Assembly (NCBI GenBank): GCA_023406985.1
Contig: JAEXTK010000101.1
Span: 1-64,000, forward strand
Length of the DNA: 64,000 nucleotides
Source of the DNA: Spirochaetota bacterium
GTDB taxonomy: Bacteria; Spirochaetota; Spirochaetia; Treponematales; Breznakiellaceae
Reading direction: 5' to 3'
The notes beneath the pieces are model-generated. The model saw only the letters and a list, made by a program, of their open reading frames with translations, was not told the DNA's origin and searched no databases. The translations under genes and the position numbers were made by a program. Numbering within the stretch: the stretch's first letter is position 1; every line of letters begins with the position of its first letter. This document shows, one piece after another, positions 7,929 through 17,866 of the stretch.

Positions 7929-9935
7929 ATGCCGGAAACGAACGCTGGCGGGAAGGCCAAAAACAAGAAAAAAGTGGCGCTGATCGCCGTCGCCGCGAGC
8001 GCCTTCTTCCTATTGTTGGCGGTCCCCGCCGCCGTACTCCTGGTGAAGGGGGGCGGCGGCGCGGAACGCTCCCGTCGCAATACCCTCGCGCTCGCCAAAG
8101 ACTACGTGGATGCGGGCGAGCATCAGCGCGCCCTCGACCTCCTGGACAAGCTGCTCATTCAGGACGCGGACGACCAGGATGCCCGCGCGCTGCGGGATCG
8201 GGCCATAGCGGAAAAGCGGCTCGCCGAAGAGGGGCGCGAGGCGGCCTCGAAGCGCTCCGGAGACGACGGCGTCGCCGCCGCCCTGAGCCAGATCGGGAAG
8301 GCCGTCGAGTCGGTATCCAAGGTCGCGAGCCGCGCGCCGGCCCCGGCGGAAAACGTCGCGAGCGCGGAGGATCGGCGGGCGGCGGAGGAGGCCGCGGCGG
8401 CGCGGGCCGCGGAGGAAGCTGCGCGTAAGGCCGCGGCGGCCGCGGAGGCCGCCCGCAAGAAGGCGGAGGCCGACGAGCTCGCGCGGAAATCCAAGGAACT
8501 TCAGGACCAGATGCGTCTCGTCAACGACCTCGTCGTGCAGGGGCGCAAGGCGCTCGCCGACAAGAAGTACGACGACGCCGGCTCCGCGTTCGAGGAAGCC
8601 GTCTCCCGCGTACCGCAGGGGGAGAATCGCTTCCAGGCCCAGAAGATGGCCGAGATCGCCGACGCCTATTACGACGGCTATACGAAGGACCGCGAGGGGG
8701 CGAACGGCCAGCAGGCGCTCAAGGACTCCATACGGTATGCCCGCGACGCGATCAAGGCCGATCCGTCCCAGGCCCTGCCGCACTATACCCTCGGGAAGGT
8801 GAACGGCGATCTCAAGCAGTGGGACAACGCGACGACCGAACTCAAGGAAGCGACCCGGCTCGACCCTAAGAACTACCTCTACAGCTTCGAGCTCGGGCGG
8901 GCCTATTACAGCGCCCGCAAGTACGCCGACGCCCGCCAGGCCTTCGAAGCCTCGGTCGCGGCCAGGAACGACTTCGAGCCGGCCTGGTACAACCTGGGCG
9001 GCACGCTCCGCGCCCTCGGCCGGAGGGACGAGGCGCTGGCCGCCTACCGCAAGGCCGTCGCGGTCAAGAGCGACTACGCGAGCGCCCACCGCGAGATCGG
9101 CCGGCTCCTGGTCACCAAGGGCGACCTCAAGGGCGCCGTCGCCTCGTTCAACCTCGCGCTCAAGTTCGCCCCGAACGATTTTCCCTCCCTCCGCGAGCTG
9201 GGCGCCGCCCAGAGCGATTCGGGAGACTACGCCGCCGCCGAGCAGTCCTTCGCGAAGGCCCTCGCCGTGTCCGCCGCCGACGGCGTGACGAACTACAACA
9301 TGGCGGTCGTCAAGATGGCCCTCCAGAAGAACGACGAGGCGGTGGCCTTCGCCCGGAAGGCGGTGGCGGCCGAGGAGTCTAACGCCGTGTTCCGCTATAC
9401 GCTCGGCCTCGCATCCTCCGCCGCGGGCGATATCGACGGGGCCATCGCGGCGTACGCCAAGGCGATCTCCCTGGACAAGAATTACGTGAAGCCGCGGGCG
9501 AACCTGGGCGCGATCTACGTGGCCAACGGTTTCCCGGACAAGGCCCTCGACTACCTCATCGAGGCCTACAACCTCGATCCGAAGTCATCCGAGGTCAATA
9601 ACAACCTGGGCGCCGCGTACGCGCGCAAGGAACTCTGGGAAAAGAGCGTCGAGCACTACGAGAAGGCCCTCGCCATGGAACCGAAGAACGGCACCGTACG
9701 CATCAACCTCGCCCGGGCCTATGTCGGCGCGGGCAAGCTGGAGCGGGCGCGGGACGCGTATCTCGAGCTCGTGAAGCTCGAGAGTTCCAATTGGGACGCC
9801 CTCTTTGAGCTCGGCAAGACCTACGCGGGCCTCGGCGACGCGGTCCAGGCCAAGCAGCGGCTCCAGGACCTGCTCAAGCGCAACGCGGACTATCCGCGCC
9901 GGAGCGAAGCCGAGCGTATCCTCGCGGGATTGTGA
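7929..9935 (+). CDS. Large membrane-anchored TPR protein
   Basis: 668 residues from the ATG at 7929, preceded by GGGGAGGGG as ribosome site; a TTG at 7899 is in frame but less likely. Basic N-terminus KAKNKKK, then one membrane helix (about 18-40). Residues about 130-200 are an Ala/Glu/Arg-rich coiled coil. From about 200 to the end lie roughly a dozen TPR repeats (YNLGGTLRALGRRDEALAAY, YNMAVVKMALQKNDEAVAF). Such proteins scaffold envelope assemblies. The partners are unknown; adjacency to two other TPR genes suggests they act together. The AI-2E-family transporter gene follows after seven bases. Confidence 0.8.
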   Translation: MPETNAGGKAKNKKKVALIAVAASAFFLLLAVPAAVLLVKGGGGAERSRRNTLALAKDYVDAGEHQRALDLLDKLLIQDADDQDARALRDRAIAEKRLAEEGREAASKRSGDDGVAAALSQIGKAVESVSKVASRAPAPAENVASAEDRRAAEEAAAARAAEEAARKAAAAAEAARKKAEADELARKSKELQDQMRLVNDLVVQGRKALADKKYDDAGSAFEEAVSRVPQGENRFQAQKMAEIADAYYDGYTKDREGANGQQALKDSIRYARDAIKADPSQALPHYTLGKVNGDLKQWDNATTELKEATRLDPKNYLYSFELGRAYYSARKYADARQAFEASVAARNDFEPAWYNLGGTLRALGRRDEALAAYRKAVAVKSDYASAHREIGRLLVTKGDLKGAVASFNLALKFAPNDFPSLRELGAAQSDSGDYAAAEQSFAKALAVSAADGVTNYNMAVVKMALQKNDEAVAFARKAVAAEESNAVFRYTLGLASSAAGDIDGAIAAYAKAISLDKNYVKPRANLGAIYVANGFPDKALDYLIEAYNLDPKSSEVNNNLGAAYARKELWEKSVEHYEKALAMEPKNGTVRINLARAYVGAGKLERARDAYLELVKLESSNWDALFELGKTYAGLGDAVQAKQRLQDLLKRNADYPRRSEAERILAGL

Positions 9936-9942
9936 GCATAAA

Positions 9943-11025
9943 ATGGAAACGAAACGCATCCAGACCTGGTTTTTCGCGGCACTTTTCGTGCTGCTCTTCC
10001 TCGCGGTGGCGCGGATCCTCGCGCCGTTCTTCACGGTGCTCCTGTGGACTTCGCTCCTGTACGTGTTGTTCAGCCCGCTCTACCACAAGATCATCGGTCG
10101 GGTCGATCTCACGAAACCGGGGGGAAAGATTCTCCAGAATCTGCTCGCCGGCCTCTTTTCCGTGGGGTCGGTGGTCATCATCGTGGTTCCGCTCGGCTTC
10201 GTCGCCCTGCAGCTGGCCCGACAAACCGCCTCCCTGACCCGGAGCGCGCTCAATTTCCTGAACGCGAATCCCCATTTCTTGGATATGGAAACCGGCAGCG
10301 TCTCGCAACTGCTCAAGGAACTGAGCTTCGGCGCCATCGATCTCGGTTCCATCGATCTCAAAAAGACGATCGCCGACGGGTTGACCGGCGGCGCGAGCCG
10401 CATCCTCTCGTTGAGCACCCGGATCGCGAAGAACGTCGGGGCTTTCGTCGTGGGGCTCGCCTTCATGGTTTTCTCGCTCTTCTTCTTCTATGTCGACGGC
10501 ACCTACCTGCTCCGCCTCGCGGTCAATGCCATCCCCATCCGCAAGGATTATATGGCCCAACTCGTGGCCAAATTCCGGGAGATTACCCGGAACCTCTTCC
10601 TGGGCTATATCCTCGTCGCCTTCGTGCAGGGGCTGGTGGCGTACCTGGTCTTCCTCCTCTTCAAGGTGGAAGGAGCGCTCACGTTTTCCATCCTCCTCAT
10701 GTTCTGCTCGTTCATTCCGATGATCGGGGCGGGCACTATATGGGGGCCGATCGGTATCTTCCGGATCATCTCGGGGGACGTGGCCGGAGGGCTCGCGTTC
10801 CTGTTGATCTCCGGAATCTTCATCTCGACCCTCGACAATTTCCTCCGACCCTTCTTCCTCAAGGATCGGATCAAGCTCCACCCCTTGGTGATCTTCTTCT
10901 CCATCCTCGGCGGGATCTCGGTATTCGGGTTCAACGGACTCATCCTGGGGCCCATGGTCGTGATCCTGTTCCTCACCGTGCTCGATCTCTTTCTCACCGA
11001 GCACGGCATCGATCACGAACGTTGA
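9943..11025 (+). CDS. AI-2E family transporter (PerM/UPF0118)
   Basis: 360 residues with about seven or eight hydrophobic helices in the arrangement typical of UPF0118: two near the N-terminus (10-45), one at about 65-90, a polar middle region (100-150), then helices 155-185, 210-245, 250-290 and 305-345. The conserved GxxxFIPxxGxxxxxxP-like segment reads SFIPMIGAGTIWGPIG, followed by NFLRPFFLKDRIKLHPLVIFFSILGGISVFG split over two stretches. The family is named after autoinducer-2 export in E. coli TqsA but members include ion antiporters, so the substrate is open. It follows the TPR gene by seven bases, likely in one operon. Confidence 0.88.
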   Translation: METKRIQTWFFAALFVLLFLAVARILAPFFTVLLWTSLLYVLFSPLYHKIIGRVDLTKPGGKILQNLLAGLFSVGSVVIIVVPLGFVALQLARQTASLTRSALNFLNANPHFLDMETGSVSQLLKELSFGAIDLGSIDLKKTIADGLTGGASRILSLSTRIAKNVGAFVVGLAFMVFSLFFFYVDGTYLLRLAVNAIPIRKDYMAQLVAKFREITRNLFLGYILVAFVQGLVAYLVFLLFKVEGALTFSILLMFCSFIPMIGAGTIWGPIGIFRIISGDVAGGLAFLLISGIFISTLDNFLRPFFLKDRIKLHPLVIFFSILGGISVFGFNGLILGPMVVILFLTVLDLFLTEHGIDHER

Positions 11026-11094
11026 GGAGGGAAGGGCGGCCGTGCGCGGCGGCGCTCGGGAAGGCATGTTGCCGCCGCGCGTGGCGGCCGGACG

Positions 11095-11121
11095 CCGGCG
11101 GCCGGGCGGGAAGGCCGCCGG
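11095..11121. terminator. GC-rich hairpin between convergent genes
   Basis: CCGGCGGCC (11095-11103) and GGCCGCCGG (11113-11121) form a perfect 9-bp stem with a 9-nt loop. It lies between the convergent AI-2E-type transporter and chemoreceptor genes in a stretch of GGCGG-rich sequence (11026-11167). There is no U-tract on either strand, so termination function is only inferred from position. Confidence 0.4.
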
Positions 11122-11167
11122 GCGGGAATGCGCTCGGCCGCCGTCCGCCGTCCCGCGGGGAATTCGC

Positions 11168-13060
11168 CTATTCGAAGCGGGCCACGGTGGCTTTCAGGGC
11201 CTCCACCGATTTCTTGTTCCGTTCGGTCTCGGTTCGGATGAGGTCGATCACGCGCTCCAAAGACTCGGTCGCGCCGGCCTCGTCCTGAAGCGCCGCCTTG
11301 ATCAAGGAGGATGAGGACGTGATGCCCTCCACGGCCTCCCGCATCCGCTCGGATCGATCCTTCTGTTCCTGAGACAGGTCCTTGATCCGCGTCGTGGCCT
11401 CCACGAGCGCGTTGATGGAGGAGAGTATCTCGCTCGCGCCGATCTGCTGCTCCTCCATGGAGGCGGCGATCGTCCGCACGAGCTCATCGTTGTCCGTCAC
11501 TCCTGCGGCGATCCGATGGAAGGCGTTCGCCGCGGTATCCGCCAGGCGGACCCCTCCGCCGATCTTGGCCGTCATGTCCTTGACGAGCGCCTCGATCTCC
11601 TTGGCGCTCTTGGCGCTCGACTCCGCCAGGGTCCGCACTTCGTCGGCGACCACGGCGAAACCCGCGCCCGCCGCCCCCGCGTGGGCCGCCTCGATGGCGG
11701 CGTTCATGGCGAGGAGGTTCGTCTGGGCCGAGATCTTCTGGATGACTTTGACGATTTCCGTCACCGAGGCGGAGGCTTCGTCCACCGCGCGGATGGCGGC
11801 GGTCGTGTCGCGGATGGCCGCTTCGCCTTCGGCGCTCACCGCCTTGAGGGAGGCCGAAAGCTCATCGGCCTTCACGGTGAGCCGGGTCACCGAGGAGATG
11901 TTCGCCGCCATCTCGGTGATGGACGCGGAGCTCTCTTCCACGAAGCCCGCCTGGTCGGACACCTGATCGGCGACCACGCGCGCGGCCTCGGCCACGCCGG
12001 CGATCTCTTCCCCCGCGCTGGAGCTCGCCTCCGTCTGCTTCGCGGCGGCTTCCCGGACGCGGGACGCCGAATTCTCCAAATGCCTGATCGCGTCCTCCGC
12101 GCTCTGCGCTCCGGCGGCGAGGCTCGCCGCGGCCGCGTCCACCGAAAGGGACGCTCCGCGTACGGACGACAAGAGGGCGACGAGCGAGTCGATGAAGCGG
12201 TTGATCCCGTCGCCGAGGACGCCGATCTCGTCGAAGAGGGAGAGGTCGACGCGATGGGTCAGATCCCCTCCCTCGGTCAATTCCCTGATCCTCTTGTCCA
12301 CGTCGCTCACCCTGAGGGCGATGGAGCGGCCGACCGTGCGGAGGATGGAGACGGACCAGAGGGCGATGAAGGCCCAAACGACGAGGATCTCCAGGATGAA
12401 TTTACCGCCGCCTGAGGCCGCGGCCGCGGGATCCGCGCCGAGGCGCCTATAGAAGCCGAAGCCGACGATCCCGGAAAGCACGGCGCCGAAGGCGACGCAC
12501 GCGAGGGCGGTGACCATGATCCGCGCGCCGAGGGAAATTTCCTTGTCTTCGGGTCGCATGGCGCTGATGCCGAGTTTCAGCTTGGCCGCGACGAGCGTGG
12601 ATTCGATGAAGGCCGTGGTCTGGAGCGCGGACATGCCGCCGATGGCGAGGCTCAAGGCCAGGGTGAGGAAGACGGCGGTCGAGTCCGCGGCGCCGCCCTG
12701 AGCGGCCACTACCGCGATGTTGATGATCGGGCCGAGGAGGAAGCCGGCCGCGGTGACGGCGATGACGACCGCGCTCACGCGGCCGGCTATCTTGCGGGCG
12801 GCGCGCCGTTCCGCTTCGTCCACCGACTTGCCCGCGGAGATCGCCGCCACCGTCCGGTCGAGCGGAAGTACGGTCTTCCAGAGGGCCGCCGCGCCCGCGG
12901 CGCCGAGGACCACGAGGGTGGCGAGGAAGATCGGCAGACCTTCCCGGATGGAAGCGACGTCGCCGACGATGAAATGGGCGTTCATGAGGCGCATGACCGT
13001 CGCCGAAACCGCCGTGATGACGAAGAGCGCGAGCGAGGAGCGTACGCGCAGCGATGCCAT
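11168..13060 (-). CDS. Methyl-accepting chemotaxis protein with six-helix membrane region
   Basis: 630 residues from the ATG at 13060, with GGAGGG as ribosome site. The N-terminal 270 residues hold about six membrane segments (about 8-28, 41-62, 95-125, 135-155, 185-212, 235-255) and no sizeable periplasmic sensor domain. A HAMP-like linker follows, then the cytoplasmic signalling domain with the conserved hairpin tip ([20 protein letters not shown], then [19 protein letters not shown]). It would report to CheA through CheW. Compared with the two receptors near 49-53 kb it has no C-terminal aromatic pentapeptide and a different membrane part. It may sense membrane or intracellular state; the signal is unknown. 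Confidence 0.88.
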   Translation of the reverse strand: MASLRVRSSLALFVITAVSATVMRLMNAHFIVGDVASIREGLPIFLATLVVLGAAGAAALWKTVLPLDRTVAAISAGKSVDEAERRAARKIAGRVSAVVIAVTAAGFLLGPIINIAVVAAQGGAADSTAVFLTLALSLAIGGMSALQTTAFIESTLVAAKLKLGISAMRPEDKEISLGARIMVTALACVAFGAVLSGIVGFGFYRRLGADPAAAASGGGKFILEILVVWAFIALWSVSILRTVGRSIALRVSDVDKRIRELTEGGDLTHRVDLSLFDEIGVLGDGINRFIDSLVALLSSVRGASLSVDAAAASLAAGAQSAEDAIRHLENSASRVREAAAKQTEASSSAGEEIAGVAEAARVVADQVSDQAGFVEESSASITEMAANISSVTRLTVKADELSASLKAVSAEGEAAIRDTTAAIRAVDEASASVTEIVKVIQKISAQTNLLAMNAAIEAAHAGAAGAGFAVVADEVRTLAESSAKSAKEIEALVKDMTAKIGGGVRLADTAANAFHRIAAGVTDNDELVRTIAASMEEQQIGASEILSSINALVEATTRIKDLSQEQKDRSERMREAVEGITSSSSLIKAALQDEAGATESLERVIDLIRTETERNKKSVEALKATVARFE

Positions 13061-13082
13061 TGATCGACCCTCCGTACCTTTC

Positions 13083-13532
13083 CTAAGGCTGTAACTGCTC
13101 TTCCAGGGCGAGTCCGATCGCGTCCCGTACGAGTTTCGTGCAGATGAGGCCATGCGTATTCCGCGCGGCCGAGGACGCGCGGCCTTCAGCCGTGGATAGA
13201 TCGCATCCGATCAAGTCGCGGCAGACCGTGGAACCGTTCTCCCGTTCGAAGGCTTCCATGAAGGCGCGGCCGCGTTCGTAGAGGGCCGCTTTGATGTCGC
13301 CGCTCGTCTCCGCCGTCGCGTACCGGAACCCGAGCGCCATGAGGGCTCCCGAAACCGCGCCGCAGAGCCCGCCGGTCCGCGCGACTCCGCCGCCGAACAT
13401 CGCGGCCGCCTTGAGCGCCGTCACCTCGTCCACGCCGAACGCCGGCGCCAAGGCGGCGCAGGTGGCCTGGGCGCAATTGTAACCGGAGGCGAAGAGCTGG
13501 GCGCCGCGCTCCTGGCATTTTCGAATATCCAT
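13083..13532 (-). CDS. C_GCAxxG_C_C family protein
   Basis: 149 residues from the ATG at 13532, with GGAGGAG as ribosome site. It carries the defining cysteine pattern: GYNCAQA near residue 20, [23 protein letters not shown] around 50-70, then [10 protein letters not shown] and a final conserved Cys (LICTKLV). The family is widespread in anaerobes and is thought to be a redox or metal protein, often linked with electron-transfer or transport genes; no biochemical role is established. It lies 22 bases upstream of the chemoreceptor on the same strand and could be cotranscribed with it. Confidence 0.85.
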   Translation of the reverse strand: MDIRKCQERGAQLFASGYNCAQATCAALAPAFGVDEVTALKAAAMFGGGVARTGGLCGAVSGALMALGFRYATAETSGDIKAALYERGRAFMEAFERENGSTVCRDLIGCDLSTAEGRASSAARNTHGLICTKLVRDAIGLALEEQLQP

Positions 13533-13608
13533 GCTGAACTCCTCCGTGCATTCTAGGGAGGGGCCCATCCGGGGTCAATAGCGCGACCGCCAACAATTCC
13601 CCCGCGGC

Positions 13609-13637
13609 TTGGCGCGCCATGGCGGATTCGATACAAT
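13609..13637 (+). promoter_or_regulatory. Promoter of the ACT-UPF0210-MFS operon
   Basis: TTGGCG (13609-13614), 17-bp spacer, TACAAT (13632-13637). The predicted transcript starts near 13644 and has a leader of about 20 nt with a strong GGAGGAG ribosome site before the ATG at 13665. Confidence 0.65.
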
Positions 13638-13664
13638 CGCCACGATAGTTTTGGAGGAGATCGC

Positions 13665-13934
13665 ATGAACGCCATCATCACCGTAGTCGGCAGCGACCGG
13701 GTCGGCATCATCGCCAAGGTGAGCGCCTTCCTCGCCGAGCGCAACATCAATATCGAGGACATCAGCCAGACCGTACTTTCGGGTAATTTCGTCATGATGA
13801 TGATGGTGGACCTGTCCGCGAGCAGCAAACCCCTGGCGACCGTCAAGTCGGAACTCGACGCGCTCGGTTCCGGCATGGGCGTGTCCATGTCGGTCATGCA
13901 CGAGCGCGTCTTCAGCGCCATGCACCGGATTTAG
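13665..13934 (+). CDS. ACT-domain protein (UPF0237 family)
   Basis: 89 residues forming one ACT domain: [31 protein letters not shown] and a second ligand-loop region. ACT domains bind small ligands, usually amino acids, and regulate partner enzymes. The strict pairing with the UPF0210 gene seven bases downstream is widespread in bacteria and archaea and suggests that this subunit is the allosteric sensor of the larger protein. The ribosome site GGAGGAG precedes the ATG. The residues 45-50 contain an unusual run of five methionines (MMMMM-like, VMMMMVD). Confidence 0.93.
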   Translation: MNAIITVVGSDRVGIIAKVSAFLAERNINIEDISQTVLSGNFVMMMMVDLSASSKPLATVKSELDALGSGMGVSMSVMHERVFSAMHRI

Positions 13935-13941
13935 GGATCGT

Positions 13942-15303
13942 ATGCTCTTCACGCCCTTCGAGATCAAAGAGACGGTGGACATGTTCCTCCGCCAGAAGCT
14001 GGATATCCGCGCCATCACCCTCGGCGTCTCCCTCCTGGATTGCGCCTCGGCCTCCGGCAGCGAAACGCGCCGCCGCATGCGGGAGAAGCTCCTCCGCGTC
14101 GCGGGCCCCCTCGTCAAGACGGGCCGCGACATCGAGGTGGAATACGGCGTGCCCATCATCAACAAGCGCGTCTCGGTGACTCCCATCGCCCTCGTGGCCG
14201 GTTCCTCCGACGACGTGGACTATACGCCCTACGCGGTGGTCCTGGACGAAGTGGCCAAGGAACTCGGCATCGACTTCGTGGGCGGTTTCTCGGCCCTCGT
14301 GCAGAAGGGCTTTTCGCGCGGCGACGAGCGGCTCCTCGCCTCCATCCCCTCGGCCCTCGCGTCCACCGACCGCGTCTGCGCCTCGGTCAACGTGGCGAGC
14401 ACGAAGAGCGGGATCAACATGGACGCGGTGCGCCGCATGGGCGAGGTGATCAAGGAGGCCGCCGCCCTCACCGCCGAGCGCGACGGCCTAGCCTGCGCCA
14501 AGCTCGTCGTCTTCTGCAACGCGCCCGAGGACAACCCCTTCATGGCCGGCGCCTTCCACGGTCCGGGCGAGGGCGAGGCTACGCTCAACGTCGGCGTCTC
14601 CGGGCCCGGCGTCGTCAAGGCGGCCCTGGAGTCCCACCGCGGCGACAGCTTCGACGAGATCGCCGACGTCATCAAGAAGACCGCCTTCAAGATCACCCGC
14701 ATGGGACAGCTCGTCGGCATGGAGGCGGCCCGCCGCCTCGGCGTGCCTTTCGGCATCCTGGACCTCTCCCTGGCGCCCACGCCGGAAGTCGGCGATTCCG
14801 TCGGCCGCATCCTGGAGGAGATGGGGCTCGCCGCGGCGGGAACGCACGGCACCACCGCCGCGCTCGCCATGCTCACCGATATGGTGAAGAAGGGCGGCGT
14901 CATGGCCTCCACCCAGGTCGGCGGTCTCTCCGGGGCCTTCATCCCGGTCTCCGAGGACGAGGGCATGGTCGCCTCGGTACGTTCGGGAGCCCTGTCGCTC
15001 GACAAGCTCGAAGCCATGACCTGCGTGTGCTCGGTGGGACTCGACATGATCGCGCTCCCCGGCGACACGAGCCCCTCGACCATCTCCGCGATCATCGCGG
15101 ACGAGATGGCCATCGGCATGGTCAACAATAAGACCACCGCGGTCCGCGTCATCCCCGTCCCCGGCAAGGCGGCGGGCGACTGGGCCGAATTCGGCGGCCT
15201 CCTCGGCGGCGCGCCGATCATGGCGGTCAACCCCTTCGGCAGCGAGGCCTTCATCGCCCGCGGCGGACGCATACCCGCCCCCATCCACAGCTTCAGGAAC
15301 TGA
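13942..15303 (+). CDS. PFL/UPF0210 (DUF711) family protein
   Basis: 453 residues, the family length. The family shows distant similarity to the pyruvate-formate-lyase/glycyl-radical superfamily fold but has no established reaction. Recognisable segments are [18 protein letters not shown] at the N-terminus, [38 protein letters not shown], and the Gly-rich [12 protein letters not shown] near the C-terminus. It is cotranscribed with the ACT protein before it and the MFS gene after it, which hints that the complex acts on or senses a small transported metabolite. That link is an inference. Confidence 0.92.
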   Translation: MLFTPFEIKETVDMFLRQKLDIRAITLGVSLLDCASASGSETRRRMREKLLRVAGPLVKTGRDIEVEYGVPIINKRVSVTPIALVAGSSDDVDYTPYAVVLDEVAKELGIDFVGGFSALVQKGFSRGDERLLASIPSALASTDRVCASVNVASTKSGINMDAVRRMGEVIKEAAALTAERDGLACAKLVVFCNAPEDNPFMAGAFHGPGEGEATLNVGVSGPGVVKAALESHRGDSFDEIADVIKKTAFKITRMGQLVGMEAARRLGVPFGILDLSLAPTPEVGDSVGRILEEMGLAAAGTHGTTAALAMLTDMVKKGGVMASTQVGGLSGAFIPVSEDEGMVASVRSGALSLDKLEAMTCVCSVGLDMIALPGDTSPSTISAIIADEMAIGMVNNKTTAVRVIPVPGKAAGDWAEFGGLLGGAPIMAVNPFGSEAFIARGGRIPAPIHSFRN

Positions 15304-15317
15304 CGCGAAAGGACATC

Positions 15318-16487
15318 ATGAACCGCACGCATTCCCGCGCCGACATCGGCAAATACTTCATCGCCATCGTCTGCATGGGCGCGGCCGGCGCCATGGTGGA
15401 CTCGTCCTTCAACAACTTCCTCAAGTCGAGCTGGGACATCGGCGGCCTGAGCCGGAGCAGCCTGGAGCTTCCCCGCGAGCTCCCCGGCTTCCTCAACGCC
15501 TTCGTCGCGGCCCTTTTGGCCTTCCTCCCCGGCCGACGCGTCGGCGCGCTCGCCTTCGCCCTCCAGGCGGCCGGCATCGCGCTCCTCGGCCTCTTCTCTC
15601 CCACCTTCTCCGCCATGACCGGATGGCTCTTCATCTACAGCCTCGGCCAGCACCTCTTCCTGCCACTCCAGCAGTCGATCGGCATGGAGCTCGCCGCGGA
15701 AGGCGGGGAGGGGACGCTGCTCGGCAAGGCGAACGCCGTCAAGAACCTCGCCCAGCTCGCGGGCGGCGCGGCCGTCTTCATCGGCTTCGGCATGTTCGGC
15801 CTCTCCTTCAAACGCAACTTCCTCCTCCCCGCGGTGGTCTTGGGGGGCGGCGCGCTCGCCCTGGCCCTCATGTCCGCCCCCAAGCGCGATCGGAAGGAGC
15901 CGCGCCTCGTCCTCAAGCGGCGGTACGGGCTCTTCTACCTCCTCTCCATCCTGTACGGCACGCGCAAGCAGCTCTTCCTCACCTTCGCGCCCTGGGTCAT
16001 CGTTTCCGTCTACGGGAAGCCGACCTCCGTCATGGCCGCCCTCTACTTCGCGGGCGGGCTCGCGGGCGTCGTCTTCCAGCCCCTCATCGGCAAGGCCGTC
16101 GATCGCCTCGGCGAACGTTTCGTCCTCGGCCTGGAAGCCTTCATCCTCATCCCCGTCTGCCTCTTCTACGGGCTGGCACGTTTCCTCTTCCCGGAGGATA
16201 TCGCCTTCGCCGTCGTCTGCGTCTGTTACGTGGCCGACTCCCTGCTCATGTCCTTCGGCATGGCGCGATCGGTCTGGCTCAAGAAGACCGCGGAGACCCC
16301 GGCCGACGTCGCGCCCACCCTGGCCATGGGCATCTCCATCGACCACATCTTCTCCATCTCCGTCGCGCTCCTCTCCGGCCTCGTTTGGGACCGCTTCGGG
16401 TACCAGTGGGTCTTCCTCACCGGCGTCTTCATCGCCGTCGTCAACTTCGTCGCCACCCGGTGGGTGCGCGTCCCGAAGGCGGCGTAG
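15318..16487 (+). CDS. MFS transporter
   Basis: 389 residues with about twelve hydrophobic segments; the N-terminal helix region contains GAAGAMVDSSFNNFL. A motif-A-like loop follows helix 8 (IGKAVDRLGERFVLG). The substrate is not recognisable. Spacing of 14 bases after UPF0210 with an AAAGGA ribosome site places it in the same operon, and it resembles in layout the MFS gene that follows at 16577. It could export or import the ligand sensed by the ACT protein. Confidence 0.8.
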   Translation: MNRTHSRADIGKYFIAIVCMGAAGAMVDSSFNNFLKSSWDIGGLSRSSLELPRELPGFLNAFVAALLAFLPGRRVGALAFALQAAGIALLGLFSPTFSAMTGWLFIYSLGQHLFLPLQQSIGMELAAEGGEGTLLGKANAVKNLAQLAGGAAVFIGFGMFGLSFKRNFLLPAVVLGGGALALALMSAPKRDRKEPRLVLKRRYGLFYLLSILYGTRKQLFLTFAPWVIVSVYGKPTSVMAALYFAGGLAGVVFQPLIGKAVDRLGERFVLGLEAFILIPVCLFYGLARFLFPEDIAFAVVCVCYVADSLLMSFGMARSVWLKKTAETPADVAPTLAMGISIDHIFSISVALLSGLVWDRFGYQWVFLTGVFIAVVNFVATRWVRVPKAA

Positions 16488-16542
16488 GCCGGCGCGCACG
16501 GCCGGATCGGCGGCGCCCGCGCGCGGCCGATCGCTCCGGTTG

Positions 16543-16571
16543 TTGACTCCGGCGCCGGCCGGCCTCAAAAT
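16543..16571 (+). promoter_or_regulatory. Promoter of the second MFS gene, leaderless layout
   Basis: TTGACT (16543-16548), 17-bp spacer, CAAAAT (16566-16571). The ATG at 16577 lies six bases after the -10 box, so the mRNA would have essentially no leader. There is no Shine-Dalgarno sequence. Confidence 0.6.
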
Positions 16572-16576
16572 ACGGT

Positions 16577-17866
16577 ATGGACCGAATCGGTTTCAAGAAC
16601 TGGGCCCTCATCTGGCTGCTCGGCATGGCGGGCCAGATCTGCTGGAACGTGGAGAACTCGTGGTTCAACGCCTTCGTGTACGCGAAGATCGCCCCGAGCC
16701 CGTACATCGTCTCGTGGATGGTGGGCGTCAGCGCCGCGGTCACCACGCTCTCGGCGTTCCTCGTCGGCACCTGGAGCGATAGGGTCGGCCGCCGGAAACC
16801 TTTCATCGCCGCGGGGTACGTCCTCTGGGGACTCTTCACCGTCGTTTTCGGGGCCACCCAATTCTTGCCCAAGAGCCCCCTCTTCCTCCTCGCGGCCGTC
16901 GTGGTGGCGGCCGACGCGGTCATGAGCTTCTTCGGGTCGCTCGGGTACGACGGCGCGTTCTGTCCGTGGACCACGGACATCTCGAGCGCGGCCAACCGCG
17001 GCAAGATCGGCGGCGCCTTCGCGGCCATGCCCGTGCTCGCCACGATCTTCGGCGCGGTGGTGTCGGGCATCGTCATCGACGCCATCGATTTCTTCCCGTT
17101 CTTCATCGCCATGGGCGCCGTAGTGGCCGCCGCGGGGATGGCGACCCTCGTCCTGCTGAAGGACGAGCCGACCCTCGCGCCGAAAAGGGACGGCGCGGGA
17201 TACTGGCGCCAGTTCGCCTCGGTGTTCAGTTACCGGACCCTCCTGGCGAACCGCGAGCTCGCCTGGGTCTTCATGGTGATGTTGGTCTACTTCATCGGCT
17301 TCAACGTCTACTTTCCCTACATCACCATCTATTTCACGAGCTACCTCGGCTTCGATTATTCGATGACCGGCATCATCCAGGGCGTCGGCCTCGTGGCGGC
17401 CCTTCTCTTCACCTTCCCCGCCGCGCGCCTGATCGACCGGGGCAAATCCCCGGCCGTCATCCTCGCGGCGATCGCGGTCACCTGCGCCGGGCTCCTCGTG
17501 ATCTCGCTCACCCGGTCCCTCGTTCCCCTGTTCTTCGGCGTTTTCTGCGCGGGGCTCGGCTATATCCTCATGATCCAAACGCTCACCGCCTGGCTCAAGA
17601 ATCTGTTCCCCGATGGCCAACGCGGGCAATTCGAGGGCGTCCGGGCCTTGTTCGCCACCTGCGTACCGATGATCGCGGGGCCCGCGATCGCCTCGGTCGC
17701 CATCGCGGCCTTCGGGGCCAAGCGGGCGGTGAACGGGGTGGAAGGATTGGTGCCGACCGAGCCCCTCTTCCTGGTGTCCCTCGCGGCGACCGCGCTCACC
17801 GTCTTCCCCCTCATTCCGGCGCGCGCGCTCTTCAGGAAGCGGTTATTCCCGGATCACCACCGCTGA
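16577..17866 (+). CDS. MFS transporter (SLC45/GPH-like)
   Basis: 429 residues with about twelve membrane helices. Features are NVENSWFNAFVYAKI in the first loop, the MFS motif A GTWSDRVGRRKPFIA between helices 2 and 3, and RLIDRGKSP between helices 8 and 9. The style (SDRxGRRKPFI, WTTDIS) recalls the SLC45/GPH sugar-transporter branch, so a sugar or glycoside is plausible but unproven. The gene has its own promoter with a leaderless start. It overlaps the convergent DUF2804 gene by 13 bases at the 3' ends. Confidence 0.82.
   Translation: MDRIGFKNWALIWLLGMAGQICWNVENSWFNAFVYAKIAPSPYIVSWMVGVSAAVTTLSAFLVGTWSDRVGRRKPFIAAGYVLWGLFTVVFGATQFLPKSPLFLLAAVVVAADAVMSFFGSLGYDGAFCPWTTDISSAANRGKIGGAFAAMPVLATIFGAVVSGIVIDAIDFFPFFIAMGAVVAAAGMATLVLLKDEPTLAPKRDGAGYWRQFASVFSYRTLLANRELAWVFMVMLVYFIGFNVYFPYITIYFTSYLGFDYSMTGIIQGVGLVAALLFTFPAARLIDRGKSPAVILAAIAVTCAGLLVISLTRSLVPLFFGVFCAGLGYILMIQTLTAWLKNLFPDGQRGQFEGVRALFATCVPMIAGPAIASVAIAAFGAKRAVNGVEGLVPTEPLFLVSLAATALTVFPLIPARALFRKRLFPDHHR

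Noticed and set aside
7097..8098. Minus-strand extension of the TPR/Mrr-like protein beyond 7096
   Set aside because: It overlaps two real plus-strand TPR genes, and the protein has a natural start with membrane anchor at 7096 next to a good promoter.
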